The notes beneath the pieces are model-generated. The model saw only the letters and a list, made by a program, of their open reading frames with translations. It was not told the DNA's origin and did no database searches. A DNA stretch of 64,000 nucleotides from positions 22,101 through 86,100 of the forward strand of contig JACMJZ010000019.1 of assembly GCA_014380365.1 (NCBI GenBank), given 5' to 3'. Below, piece by piece: positions 26,198 to 38,600 of the stretch. The translations under genes and the position numbers were made by a program. Source of the DNA: Pyrinomonadaceae bacterium. GTDB lineage: Bacteria > Acidobacteriota > Blastocatellia > Pyrinomonadales > Pyrinomonadaceae. Every line of letters begins with the position of its first letter. Position 1 is the first letter of the stretch.

Positions 26198-28108
26198 ATG
26201 AGTCGCATTATCCACCCACTCTTCTGGCGCCGATCCCTGCTGACGCTTTTCATGGTCGCTTCGTCGAGCGTTGTCTGTTTCGCTCAGGACCGTCCGCTGC
26301 GTTCGATAACCTATCGGCTGGCAATGTCGCGGCCCGTCTCGCATTTGTTCGAGGTAGCAATTGAAGTCGAACTGCCTGATCCCGCGCCCAAGTCGATAGA
26401 TTTTCAGATGGCCAAGTGGTCGCCAGGTCGCTATGCAGTCTTTGACTTCGCCAAGAACGTGCAGGAATTTGAGGCCCTGGGCGGGATCTGCCCAGCCGAG
26501 GCGAAGTGCAAGATGCCGACGTTTCCGGTCACCCGGGTTGACGGACAAACGTGGCGCGTCTCAACGATGAATACTCACCGCCTGACGATTCGCTACAAAG
26601 TCTTCGGCAACGACCTCTCGGGTACCTTCTCCCAACTTGATGCGCGTCACGCGAATTACAATGGCGGATCGCTGTTCATGTACGTCGTCAATCACAAACC
26701 GGATCCGGTGAAGCTGGTGATCGATCCCCCGGCGGGTTGGCGCATCGTCAACGGACGGATGAGTCGCCCGCATCAGCGGGAGTGGCAGTTTCCAAACTGG
26801 GACGAGATGATCGACACGTCAACGGAAGTAGCTCCTGATTGGACACTGGACAGTTTTGACGTTGAGGGTAAGAAGTATCACGTCGCAGTTCATTCCTTCG
26901 GCAGCGAAGGCGGCAAGCGAACCACCCTGGTCCGGGACATCGAAAAGATCGTGCGGGCTGAAACTGCGATGTGGGGGCCGCCGGATTTTGACGCTTACAC
27001 TTTTCTGATCCACTACGCTGCCGACGATCGGTCCGGCGACGGAATGGAACATCTGACGTCAACCCAAATTATCCTGCCGGGGGCCCTCGGAGAAGAGGGC
27101 GTTCTCGGCGAGACACTTGATACCGTGGCCCACGAGTTTTTCCATGTCTGGAACGTCAAACGTCTGCGTCCCACTGAGCTTGGTCCCTGGGACTTCACCC
27201 GGCCGCTCAACACGCGAAGTCTCTGGATCGCCGAGGGGATAACCAATTACTACGGACACCTGATGATGCGCCGGTCCGGAGTTTGGGATGATACGGCGTT
27301 TTTCCGACGTGAAGGCCAGACCATTACCGGAATCGAGAACGCCGGGGGAACTCGCTTGATGAGCGCCGAAGAATCCTCGCTCTCGGCGCCCTTTATCGAT
27401 AACGCTCCGCACGCGCAACGAACCAACCTGTCGAACACTGCGATTAGCTACTACCCAAAAGGGGAACTAGTTGGCATGGTGCTCGACCTGACCATTCGCG
27501 GAAAGACAAACGGCAAGGTGTCACTCGACGACGTGATGCGACGCATGTACGAGGAGTTTTATTTGAAGAGTCCGAATTCCAGTTACTACCTGCGCGGACG
27601 GGGTTACACCGGTGATGATTTCGAGCGCGTGGCTTCTGAGGTGGCCGGCTATGACCTGAGCGGATTTTTCCGGCGCTATGTCCGCGACGTGGAGACGCTG
27701 CCTTATGACGAGGCCTTCGCGTATCTGGGAATGCGCGTGATTCGCGAGCAGGCCCGCCAGCCTTACGACGCCGGAGTCGGACTCGATTGGCAGAACGAGG
27801 GCAGTTTGATCATTGGTGCAGTGCGCCAGGGTTCAGCGGCCGAGGATGCGGGATTACAACCAGGCGATGAGATTGCCATGCTCGGGCGCAAGAAGATCGC
27901 GCGTGAGAACTGGCTCGTTTCGCTGAACCGTTTCAAACAAGGCGACCGGGTTTCAGTTTCGGTGAAGCGCGATCGCCGGACGATTGAGACTGTGCTTGTC
28001 CTGGGCGCTCCCGAACGCTTTGAGTACCGCATTGAAGAAAAGAAAGACGCGACGCCGCAACAGAAAACATTGCGTGCGGCCTGGCTAACTGGTTCAGCTC
28101 AACGTTGA
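26198..28108 (+). CDS. M61-family metallopeptidase with PDZ domain
   Basis: 636 residues from ATG 26198 (an upstream TTG at 26186 adds four residues). Signal peptide about 1-31 (LLTLFMVASSSVVCFAQ). N-terminal M61 beta domain, catalytic zinc motif HEFFH at about 312, followed by WNVKRLRP and a downstream Glu in WIAEGITNYYG, all standard for glycyl-aminopeptidase-type M61. C-terminal PDZ domain (DWQNEGSLIIGAVRQGSAAE to LQPGDEI). Periplasmic or exported. Starts a short plus-strand unit with the next membrane protein (22 bp gap). Confidence 0.92.
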   Translation: MSRIIHPLFWRRSLLTLFMVASSSVVCFAQDRPLRSITYRLAMSRPVSHLFEVAIEVELPDPAPKSIDFQMAKWSPGRYAVFDFAKNVQEFEALGGICPAEAKCKMPTFPVTRVDGQTWRVSTMNTHRLTIRYKVFGNDLSGTFSQLDARHANYNGGSLFMYVVNHKPDPVKLVIDPPAGWRIVNGRMSRPHQREWQFPNWDEMIDTSTEVAPDWTLDSFDVEGKKYHVAVHSFGSEGGKRTTLVRDIEKIVRAETAMWGPPDFDAYTFLIHYAADDRSGDGMEHLTSTQIILPGALGEEGVLGETLDTVAHEFFHVWNVKRLRPTELGPWDFTRPLNTRSLWIAEGITNYYGHLMMRRSGVWDDTAFFRREGQTITGIENAGGTRLMSAEESSLSAPFIDNAPHAQRTNLSNTAISYYPKGELVGMVLDLTIRGKTNGKVSLDDVMRRMYEEFYLKSPNSSYYLRGRGYTGDDFERVASEVAGYDLSGFFRRYVRDVETLPYDEAFAYLGMRVIREQARQPYDAGVGLDWQNEGSLIIGAVRQGSAAEDAGLQPGDEIAMLGRKKIARENWLVSLNRFKQGDRVSVSVKRDRRTIETVLVLGAPERFEYRIEEKKDATPQQKTLRAAWLTGSAQR

Positions 28109-28130
28109 TTGCGAGTGGCCGGCAGCGAAG

Positions 28131-29219
28131 ATGGCAGACGATACGACACAGAGCAACGCGTCGGCGAAAGGCGAGCGATCCAGGGTACAGGTCGCAGGAT
28201 ATTTCCTGATGCTCTGGCTATTGTTCTTCTTGATTTGCTTTGGTCTCGGTTATCCCACGCTGAACCGCTACGACCCACGCGCGACCGGCGGATTAAGCGA
28301 CACAGCAAAGTATTACGCGATGAGTACGGGCGGCGACCAGTCTGCGTTTCGAGAAGTCTTTCGCCGCCGCATCCTGGTGCCCGCCGTCGCGCGTCCTTTC
28401 TATTGGTTTGCCAGCAGGTTTCCAGGCACATGGGATCCGGGCTTCTTCGCGCTGCTGGTGGCTAACTCTCTTTTCTGCGCCACCACTGTCTGCTTCATCG
28501 TAAGCCTTGGAACCAGGCTCTTCAACGATCCGGCAATAGCTCTATTGGGAGCGACGCTCTACCTGCTTAGTTTCGCTGTCCCCAATCTGCTGCTTGCCGG
28601 GCTGGTAGATGCAGGCGAGGCCTGTTTCATGGCCATGCTTATTTGGGCGCTCCTCAACGGAAGATGGCTTCTCCTGCCGCTGTTGGGAATTGTGGGAGCG
28701 CTGGCGAAAGAAACGTTTGTTCCGTTTGCGTGTGTCTTCGCCATCAGCTGGTGGCTGATAGAGGAGAAACGCGACGAAACGCGCTGGGCCAGACGCCACC
28801 GGCATCAACTCATGTGGACCGCTGCCATGGGAGTAGTGGGCCTCGCTACGGTGATGTTGGTTTACTCGCAAGTTGCCGAACGTTTTGCGTGGCCGTGGGA
28901 CATTGCCCTGGAGGCAAGAGCAGACGTGAACTATTTCATGGCCGTCGCGCGTGCCATATCACAGCCTAACTTTTGGTATGTCTTCGGCTGGTTGATCCCG
29001 CTGGGCGTGTGGCGGCTGAGACTTTTTCCCAAGCCATGGGTGGTTGCATCGGTTACCACCGCTACGACAGCGTTACTATTAGGAGCCTTCATTGACGCGG
29101 GCGGGAGCATCGGTCGATCAGTTTTCAATATCAGCGGGCCGCTAATGAGTCTTTCGGTGGCAGTGCTGATCTCCCGACCCTCACAGGGGTTTTTAACGGA
29201 GACACTTCGGAAGAGCTAG
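28131..29219 (+). CDS. Polytopic membrane protein, unknown function
   Basis: 362 residues with about eight to ten hydrophobic segments (LMLWLLFFLICFGLGYP, LLPLLGIVGALAKETFVPF, LMWTAAMGVVGLATVMLVY). The layout, with a long first loop rich in Arg/Asp (NRYDPRATGG) and ALAKETF motif, resembles EpsG/GT-C-like membrane proteins of polysaccharide synthesis, but no catalytic motif lets me assign it. Follows the M61 gene by 22 bp. The stop codon's last base is the first base of a 220-bp inverted-repeat element. Confidence 0.7.
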   Translation: MADDTTQSNASAKGERSRVQVAGYFLMLWLLFFLICFGLGYPTLNRYDPRATGGLSDTAKYYAMSTGGDQSAFREVFRRRILVPAVARPFYWFASRFPGTWDPGFFALLVANSLFCATTVCFIVSLGTRLFNDPAIALLGATLYLLSFAVPNLLLAGLVDAGEACFMAMLIWALLNGRWLLLPLLGIVGALAKETFVPFACVFAISWWLIEEKRDETRWARRHRHQLMWTAAMGVVGLATVMLVYSQVAERFAWPWDIALEARADVNYFMAVARAISQPNFWYVFGWLIPLGVWRLRLFPKPWVVASVTTATTALLLGAFIDAGGSIGRSVFNISGPLMSLSVAVLISRPSQGFLTETLRKS

Positions 29220-29438
29220 TACTTAACGCCGAAGGCGTTGGCTAATCCCAGCCCAGGGTTTCCTACCCTGGGATTAGTTGAGATTGGGAATATTCGAACT
29301 CTGAAAGAGTTCGCGAGTCCTTCCTCATCGCCAGCAAATCTGCCAACTCCTTCAGAGTTAAGCGGGCAGGTGGAGCCCTTTCGTCCCAGGGTAGGAAACC
29401 CTGGGCTGGAATTAGCCAACGCCTTCGGCGTTAAGTAC
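29219..29438. repeat. MITE-like element with 55-bp near-perfect inverted arms
   Basis: 29219-29273 and 29384-29438 are reverse complements over 55 bp with one mismatch. Each arm is itself palindromic in places (CGCCGAAGGCG; CCCAGGGTTTCCTACCCTGGG type). The 110-bp centre holds AACTCTGAAAGAGTT and TTCAGAGTT segments. No gene, no clear target duplication. Confidence 0.85.
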
Positions 29439-29538
29439 AAACCTACTTTTTGCACAAGCCGGAGATACTGAGTTCGGCTGGAATGACTTTCTGTGCAAAG
29501 CCCCGACATGCGGGCAGGATGCCTGCGCTCCCGGGCTT

Positions 29539-29573
29539 GATCAAAATAAAAAGGGGCACGTCGGCCGTGCCCC
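29539..29573 (-). terminator. Rho-independent terminator of the giant surface-protein gene
   Basis: On the minus strand: GGGGCACG / CGTGCCCC 8-bp stem (29553-29573) with a 5-nt loop, followed by TTTTTATTTT. It lies 31 bp beyond the stop of the giant gene. Confidence 0.85.
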
Positions 29574-29603
29574 ATCCCAAATACAAAGCAAGTGCTACTC
29601 GGT

Positions 29604-32600
29604 TTACTGCCCAGCCCGGCGTCGATACTCACCCGAGGTGATGAACGCCTTGACCATCTCGGCGGCGACGAAATCGCCGTTGAACTGATTCAGCTTGGCC
29701 AGCCAGAAGTCGTAGCCGGTATGGTCTGAATCAGGCGCTGCATTTGGATTGCGCCGCAGATATCCGAAGTACTGCATCAGCACAAAGGCCCGGTTAAATT
29801 CGGCGTTAACCAGATCCGAATCTTCCGCCACCGCCCGCAACACCTGGGCCCGCGTCTTGGTTGACGTTGAGAGATCGCTAACCAACTGATTGCGTTCTGC
29901 CTGCGACAAAGGATTGCCGGCATTGGCGTTCAGCTCGTCTACGAAATCCGCCGCTGTCATCCCCACGGGATAGTCTGTCGTAAACCTGGCTCGCTCGACG
30001 AACCGAGCGACGAATGCAGCCTTGTTGTTTTCCAAAGCGGCTTCCCAGCCAGTTTGTCCGACTATTACACCGAGCCCGATCTCCTGCGTGTCCAGTAGAA
30101 ATTCGCTGAACCTTACGACGGGTACCGGGAGCGTGTGCGCCCCGCCGTTGGTCGAATTGCCGGTCGCGTCTCCGTAGGCGGCTTTGTAAAGTCGTTCCAC
30201 GAAATAACCGGTGCCCTGGAATTCGATGGAGAGATAGAAGGCCGCCGAGACGTGGATGCGCTTGTTATCAATGCAAGCCTGGTCTGTACCGCAGGAAGTG
30301 ATCTGGTTGGTCCAGAAGGCGAGGCCACTCGCATCAGGCTCGCGGTTGAGAAAGTCGTGATAATGCTGACGGACAAAGTTTTCCGCATCATCGATTGGGT
30401 TTGTCGCCGGCTCGACCGGATCGTCGTCAATGGTCAGCGTTGCGGTTGCCGGTACGCCAAATACGGCGCCGCCGGTCAGGTTCGAGAGCGTCAGGGTTAG
30501 CGCTTCGGGTCCTTCAAGATAATTGTCCTGAGAGATCAGAACCGCGAAGGTCTTGGAAGTTTCACCAGCCGCGAATCGCAGCGTGCCCAGCGCCGTGGTG
30601 AAATCGCAGCGAGGTGAAGCGAAGCCGTTAACGGTTGCGCAGGGAACTACGGTGGCGGAGTTGCTGTCATCCGGAGTGGCATAGTCAACGGTTACCGCGC
30701 CTGAAGTGTCACCGGTCCGTTCGACGGTGACGGTCACGAAGCGCGAGTTTTCGGTAGTGTTGTAGGAGGCAGCGCTGAATCTGACGATCCCGCCCGCGGC
30801 ATCATCGTTGGTAATGGTTCCAGTGGCCGAACCAGGACTGGCGGCGTTGTAGCCCGTGCCGGCAGTCACCGTCAGGATTACGGTCTCATCCGATTCCCCG
30901 CTGGTGTCAGTGGCAGGGTCGATGGTTACAGCGGCGGTCGAATTTCCCGCGGCAAAATTGACCGTACCGCTAATTCCGTTAAAGCTGGCGGCGCCTGTCT
31001 GCGTGTAGTCGGTGCCGAAGGCGGCCGTACCGGAGACTGAGAAGTTCACTGTTAGCGCGCCCGTGGTCACGCCGTTGCGCGTGAAGGTGTAGACGAGATT
31101 CGGGACGCCATCTTCAGCCACCGAGCCCGGTGAAACTGCGACGGTCACGTCCGTATCGTCGGTCGTAATGGTTCCGGTAGCCGCGCTGGGGCTGGCGACG
31201 TTGTAGCCAGTTCCGGCAGTCACCGTTAGGACGGCCGTCTCATCCGATTCCACGGTGGCGTCGGCTGACGGGTCGAGGGTCACTGCGGCGGTCGAGTTTC
31301 CCGCGGCGAAATTGACCGTACCGCTGGTTCCGTTAAAGCTGGCGGCGCCCGTCTGGGTGTAATCGGTGCCGAAGGCCGCGGTACCGGCAACCGAGAAGTT
31401 TATGGTTAGCGCGCCGGTGGTCGCTCCATTGCGCGTGAACGTGTAGATGAGATTCGCAGCACCATCCTCCGTCACCGACGAAGGCGAGACCGCGACGGTT
31501 ACATCTGCGTCGTCGTTTGCAATGGTTCCGGTAGCCGAGCTGGGACTGGCGACATTGTAGCCAGCGCCGGCCGCGACTGTCAGGATTACGGTTTCATCCG
31601 ATTCCACGGTCGAGTCGGATGCCGGATCGACGGTTACGGCGGCGGTGCTGTTTCCGGCGGCGAAATTGATCGTACCGCTGGTTCCGTTAAAACTGGCGGC
31701 GCCGGTCTGAGCGTAATCGGTGCCGAAGGCGGCAGTGCCGGCAACCGAGAAGTTGACGGTCAGCACACCCGAGGTGACCCCCGTACGCGTAAAGGTGTAG
31801 ACGAGATTTGCAGCTCCATCCTCCGCTGTCGAGGAAGGTGAAACTGCGACGGTCACGTCCGTATCGTCGTTGGTGATGGTGCCGGTGGCCGCGGTAGGAC
31901 TGGCGTTGTAGCCGGCGCCGGAAGTGACCTCCAGGATCGCCGTCTCGTCCGATTCCACGGTGGAGTCGGCTGACGGGTTAATGGTTACTACGGCGATATT
32001 GCTTCCAGCGAGAAAGGTCACCGTACCGTTTGAATCGCTGAAGGAGTCGGCGCCTGTCTGCGTGTAATCAGTAGGGAAGGCCGCCGATCCCGAGACCGCG
32101 AAGTCGACGGTCAGCGGGCCGGTGGTCACCCCATTGCGCGTGAAGGTGTAAGAAAGATTCGAGGCTCCATCTTCTTGCACCGCCGCAGGCGAAACCACCA
32201 CCGTCACGTCGGTATCGTCGTTGGTGATGTTGCCCTGACCAAGAGCGTCGCCGATGGTGGCGTTGGTCGGGTTCGACAGGTTAACGGAGAACGCCTCATC
32301 AGGTTCAACCGTCGGGTCACCATTAACCGTAACCGTGAACTGCTTGGTCGTTTCTGACGGCAAGAAGAGCAAGGTCGTAGTCGGGATTGCGCTGAAGTCT
32401 GGCGTACCACTGGTCGACTCAGCTGTCCCATCAAGCGTCGCGTAATCCACCGTCGCGTTTAGTGCTGTGCTGCCGGTCTTGGTAACCGTAAACACATAGT
32501 CCGTTGTTTCGCTGTCGCCCTCCAGATGCGTCACGTCGTTTATCGTGAACGACGGCGGAGGGTCGTTATCGGTAATCGTCAACACCGCCGAGTGGGGATC

Positions 32601-35600
32601 AGCTTGCGCCTGAAGCGAATCGTCGTCGCCTTTTGTCGCGTTAATTACGGTCGAACCCAGCGAGAGCAGGACCGTTTCATTGCCCTCATAGACACTGTCG
32701 TCGTTAATGGTGACTGTGACCGTCTTGTTGGCAGTCTCGCCTTCTACGAAAGTAATCGATTCACCGGGGACTGCCGTGTAATCGCTGCCTGCGGTGGCGC
32801 TGCCATTACTGGTCGAGAAGGTGGTGGTGACCGAACCGTTGCTGCCGCCAACGCGCTTCACTGTAATCGAAGCCGTCACCCCAGCCTCGCCCACCGTGTA
32901 AGTTGCGTCTGTGAACTGAATGTCGCCTGCGGCACCTCCGATTGAGCCGTCGGTGATGATGGCGCACTGCGAGAATTCCGACGTGCTCGAGGAAGCGCCA
33001 GTCGACGTCGCCGTGGCGGTAATAACGTCACCGATATTCAGCAGCGGCGTGGGGTGGAAGCTGAACGAAACGTCGCCGTTGGCATCGGTTGGATCAGTTG
33101 TGATAGAGGCGAGATAGGTCTTCCCTTCGCCATTGCCAGACGTGTCGCATGCAGGACTCTGATAGAAATCAATAATGAACGTCTGGGGTGCCAACGGGTT
33201 CACAGTTGGCGTCGAGTTTAAAGTTCCGCTGATCGTCCGCGTGCTGCCCGTAACCCGGGCCACAGTAATGATGGGGAAGTTTTGCAGGTTGTTTGGACCG
33301 GTGTCCGTATCCATTGCATCGTTTGCTGTGACACCGTCCGTGCCGAGGTCAATACCCATATTGTTCGCGGTGGCGCCGCCATTCGAATAAATCGAGTTGC
33401 CGCGGATGGCGTTGCCCTGGGCGGCGGTGGTGGTCAGGTGTAAGCCGTCGCCGCCGTTAAAGGCAATGGTATTACCGTCACCCGCCTGGGTGCCGCCTAT
33501 CGTGTTGAATACCGCACCGCCGCCGGCGAAACTGATTCCGTTGCCGCCGTTGCCAAGCGTAGCAATGGCGTTGGCCTTTGTTCCGATCAGATTACCCAGC
33601 ACCAGAACGCTGTTGGTGCTCGTGAATGCGACTCCATCGCCGTCGTTGCCGGAGATAAGGTTGACGTCAGCGGGTGTAGATCCACCGATGGTCGCGCTGC
33701 TGCCGGTGTTGTTGATGCCATGGAGGGTGTTTCCCAGATCGAGCGTGCCACTCACGTCCGTGCCGATGTAGTTGCCAACCACGCTGTTGTTGGTTCCGCC
33801 CTGAAGGTCAAGGCCATGGCTGGTGAAACGATTGACGACCAGGCCGTTCACGCTTGAGGTGCTGGTGTTTAGGGTCAGACCTGACGCGCCTGATCCTGCG
33901 TTTTCGCCAGTCAACTCGAGTGTCAGGACGGCATCGTTGCCCGCCGCAGGAGTATTAGCCGAAGCGCCTGTCTGGCTGTAGCCATCAACCACCACGCGAT
34001 GCGTGATCGCCGGCAGACTCGACTCAGGACGAATCGACCACCAACTGTGCGGCCAATCCGGATCAATTGGATCGACTGCCGCCCCGACGAGTGTTGAGTC
34101 GTCGGCAGCAGTAGTTGTTGCCACATTCGCCAAGGTTACCTGATTGGCGACACCGTCGTCCGTGTAATAGAAGTGCCTCGGGTCGGTGGCTGGGATGTCG
34201 AAACTGATGCCGATGGCGTCAGCGCCGGGACTGCCGCTGACCGCCACGATCACTTCACGCAGGCTGCAGTGCGCGAGATTACATGTCCCATCATTGACAT
34301 CATCAGTGGTGTTGACGGTGAGCGACGTGCCGGGTGAATCGTCGTTCTGGATAGTTCCGCGACCCTGGCTGTCGTTAATCGTAGCCTCACTAGCATTAGA
34401 GAGGTCCACGAAGAACGTCTCGTTAGCCTCAACATTAGCATCGCGGCAGACAAGGATCGTAATCGTCTTCGTAGGTTCATTGGGCAGGAAAGTAAGCGAG
34501 CCGATTTGTGACACATAGTCGACGCTGCCGCCGCAGGCTCCGCCGCCGGTTGCCGCATTGGTAACGCCGTCCGCGGTGCCGAAATCAACGGTCGCCGTCA
34601 CCTCAGTGGCGCCGGTCCTGGTCACGGTGAAGACAAAGTTGGTGGTTGTGGCAGGGCCACTGGTCCCCTCGTTAGCGATCCTATCGCCGATCGACAGCGT
34701 CGGCGGCGCATCGTTGTTATTGATCGTTCCAGTAGCCGAATGATCGGGAGAGTCGGCAGGCCCATAGCCGGTGCCGGCGACGACGGTCAGAATCACCGTC
34801 TCGTCGGTCTCGTAAATGGCTTCAGTTACCGGATCGATGGTCACGGTGGCAGTGGTGACGCCATCAGCGAATTCCACCGTTCCACTAGATGAGGTAAACG
34901 AAGATGCGCCAGTCTGTGTGTAATCCGCAGGGAAGACGGCGGTGCCGCCCACGGAGAAGTTGACTGTAATCGCGCCGGTGGTAACGCCGGTGCGGGTAAA
35001 CGTATAAACCATCACCGGGTTGGTCAGCTGGTTGGGCGGATCATCTTCGGCGATCGGCGTCGGTGCGACGGCGACTGCGATGTCGGTATCGTCGTTTGCG
35101 ATCACGGCGCTGGCCGTGTCCGGAGTGCCAACGTTGTAGCCGGTGCCGGCCACGACCGTCATGTCCACAGTTTCATCCGGCTCCACGTCCGAATCGGTTG
35201 AGGGGTCAACAGTTATCGTGGCGGTAGTGCTGCCGTTCGGGATCACGATCGTGCCTTCGAGTGCGTCGTAGGTCGCCGCTCCGGTCTGACTGTAATCATC
35301 GGGGAACAAGGCCGTGCCGCAGACGGTGAAGTTGACCGTGATATCGCCCGCGGTAAGCGGAGTACGCGTGAACGTGTAGACGAGATTTGGCCCGCCGTCC
35401 TCGGCTGTGGTTGCGGGCGTCACTGTCACGCTCACTTCCGTATCGTCGTTGGTAATTGTGCCAACGCCCTGGTCGGTGGTGGTGGCGTTGACCGGACTTG
35501 TCAGGTTGACGAAGAACTGCTCGTCTGACTCGATGGTTAGATCACCGTTGACCTGAACGAGGAAATGCTTCTCCGTCTCATCCGGCGCGAAGGTGAAGGG

Positions 35601-38600
35601 GGTGCTAGCGCTCGTATAGTCTGAATCAGCCGTCGTGGCCGAGTTGTCGGCAGTGGCAGCAGTCACCGTGATGGTTTGATAAGACGGGTTCGACAAACTC
35701 ACTGTGAAATCGTACTCGGTGGTACCGGAGTTTCCTTCCGGATGCGTCACGTTGTCGATCAGGATTGTAGGCTGCGTGTCGTCGTTCGTGATCGTCAGCG
35801 TCACCGGGTTGTCGCCGGCAATTGCAGCGCCGCCCTGAGCATTTACGAGCTCGATGCTCACCGTCTCATTCAGCTCAAACTTGGTGTCGCCATTGACCGT
35901 GATGGGAATGTTCCGGTTGGTATCGTCGCCATTGGCCCAGGTTAGCGTACCGTTCGCTGCTGAATAATCTTCACTGGTTGCTGTGCCGTCAGTGATTTCA
36001 TAGTCGACAGACACCGCGCGGTCGGCGCCGCCGACGCGCTGAACCACGATATTGACGACGTGAGTGCCTGAGTTGGTTTCGGTGTCATTGGTGTTGGGCG
36101 CATTGGCCGCCGCAAATTTGATTTCGCCGAAAGCGATCGCCACTGCGGATTTGCACGCCGAGAACTCCGAGGTGTTGCCCGCGGAGTCAGTAGCAGTCGC
36201 GGTAACGACATCGTTTGCGTTTAGCGTTGCGGGATTGAACCTGAATGCGCCGAGGCCGTTGGCGTCGGTGGTTGTGCTCCTGGAGCCGAGATAGGTTCGA
36301 CCTTCGCCGTTCCCTGTCGGATCGCATGTGCCCGCCGGACTGGAATAGAAATCAATGGTGAAGGTCTGACTGGGCGTCGAGTCCAGAGTGCCGCTGATCG
36401 TGTTGGGAGTGCCTACGACAACCGCCGCTATCACGGGGAAGTTTTGCAGGTTGTTAGCGCCGGTATCGACGTCGTCGGCTGCGCCGTCGTCGTTGGCGGT
36501 GACGCTGTCAAGGCCGAGGTCGATACCGAGGCCGGTGTTCGAGTAAATGGAGTTGGCGCGAATCACGTTGCCGGTGCCGGATTGTATGAAGACGCCCTTG
36601 ATACCGTTGTTGGCAACCGTGTTGGCTTCGCCGGCAGCTGTGCCGCCGATGACGTTGTTGTTAGCGTTAACCGTGTGGATGCCGGCCTGGCCGTTCCCCA
36701 AAACTGCGCCGGCGCTGTTCGTGCCGATGAAGTTGCCCTTGATAACTGTGCTGTCACCGTTAACGCGAATACCGTCCTGGCCATTGCCGGCGATAACATT
36801 GGCTTCAAGAGCCGTAACGCCGCCGATGACCGTGTTCGGGCTGCTGATAAGTCTAATGCCGTCGCCCGCATTTGGGATCGTCGCCGTGCCTGCGGCGTTA
36901 GTGCCGATGTAGTTTCCCTTAAGGATGTTGCCGGTGGCGCCGGTGCCGGCTACCTGGATACCCTGCGCACCGCTCGTCGTGCCGCCGGAAATGACATTGC
37001 GATCAGCCGCGGTCGTGCCGCCAATGGTGTTGGTGCTGGCGCTACTGAGGTGAACACCATGCGCGCCATTGCCCGCCGTCGATGTGCCGGTGACGTCCGT
37101 GCCGATGAAGTTGCCGGCGACGACATTGTTGGTGTTGGACGTCAGGCGGATGCCGTCTAATCCAAAGCGGTTGACGATCAGGCCGCGCACCGAGCTGAGC
37201 GTCGCACTGAATTCAAGGCCGATGGCGGTTGGCCCCGCGTTCGTGCCGTCCAGCACGATCTTCAGTGCCGCGTCGTTGCCCACTGTTAGCGTGTTGGCAG
37301 AAGCGCCCGTCTGCGAGTAGCCGTTTATGTTCACCGGAGTGTCGACGGCTGGCAGCGCCGACGTGGGCTGGATGGTGCATACGCCGGTGAGCGAGTTGCA
37401 GCCGGCGTCGGTCGCCGCCGGGATCGCAAAGGTGATGCTGTTCGTGTCTGAGATTGCGTTTGCATTGGTGATCGCTTCGCGCAGCGAACAATCATCCAGA
37501 GAGCAGAAGCCATCGTTTGTGTCGTCGGTCTTGGTGACCACCAACGTGGCGGGAATTGGATCCTCGTCCGTGATCGTGCCGGTAGCCGCGCTAGGGCTGC
37601 CGACGTTGTAGCCAGTTCCCGAAGTAACGGTAAGGATGACGGTCTCGCTCGGCTCGTACGAAATATCTGTAGTCGGATCGATTGTCACATCAGCCGTAGC
37701 GTTGCCGGCGCCGAAGGTTACCGTGCCGGTGGATGAGGTAAAGCTCGCCGCACCGCTCGCCGTGTAGTCAGAACTGAACACCGCCGTACCGCCGACTGAG
37801 AAGCTGGCGGTCAGCGAACCGCTGGTGACGCCGTTGCGGGTGAACGTGTAAACCAGATTCGGCACGCCGTCTTCAACCACCGACGTCGGCGCCACCGTCA
37901 CGCTGACTTCGGTGTCGTCGTTGGCAATCGTCAGGGTGGCGGGGTTCGTGCCGCCAATGCTGGCGCCGGTCGCGGCGCTGAGCGTCAGATCTACGATCTC
38001 ATTTGCCTCGACAGTTGTGTCTCCGTGAACGGTGACCGTGAATGTCCTTTCGCTGCCGTCTCCGTCCGCCCAGTTAAAGTCGCCAGAAGCGGAGTCATAA
38101 TCCGATCCTGCGGTAGCCGCGTTAGTCACGCCGTCGCTGGTCGCGTAATGGACTGAGGCGGGACCGTCGCTGCCGCCAATGCGCTGAACGGTGATCGTGG
38201 CCGTATGCGTGCCAGTGTCCTGTTCGGTGTCGTTATAGTTGACAGCACTAAACTGAATGGTCCCCGGCGTCCCCGCAACCGCAGTGAAGCAAGCCGAGAA
38301 TTCCGAGGTGTTCCCGCTAGCATCCGCAGCCGTGGCAGTAATTACATCTCCGACGCTGAAGGCAGTTGCCGAATAGAAAGTGAACGACACGTTGCCGCTG
38401 CCGTCAGTATTGCCCGTCAAGACATTTCCCAGATAAGTCTTGCCTTCGCCGTTGCCGGAAGCGTCGCAGGCAGGGTTGGAGAAGAACTCAATCGTGTAGC
38501 CGGAGGTGCTGCTGACTGTCGTGTTCAGCGTTCCCGTGATCCTATAAGTCGTGCCCGTGACTTTCGCGCTGGCAAGTACCGGGAAGTTTTGCAGGTTGTT

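Noticed and set aside
30780..32170. Regular ~354-bp repeats considered as a CRISPR-like or satellite array
   Set aside because: They are in-frame coding repeats of Calx-beta domains, with far too long a period and no spacers or cas genes.
36444..37160. Long plus-strand open frames opposite the giant gene (also 32526-32945, 43572-43979)
   Set aside because: Shadows of a repetitive, stop-poor coding strand; low-complexity Val/Ala/Arg composition, no ribosome sites, no domain patterns.
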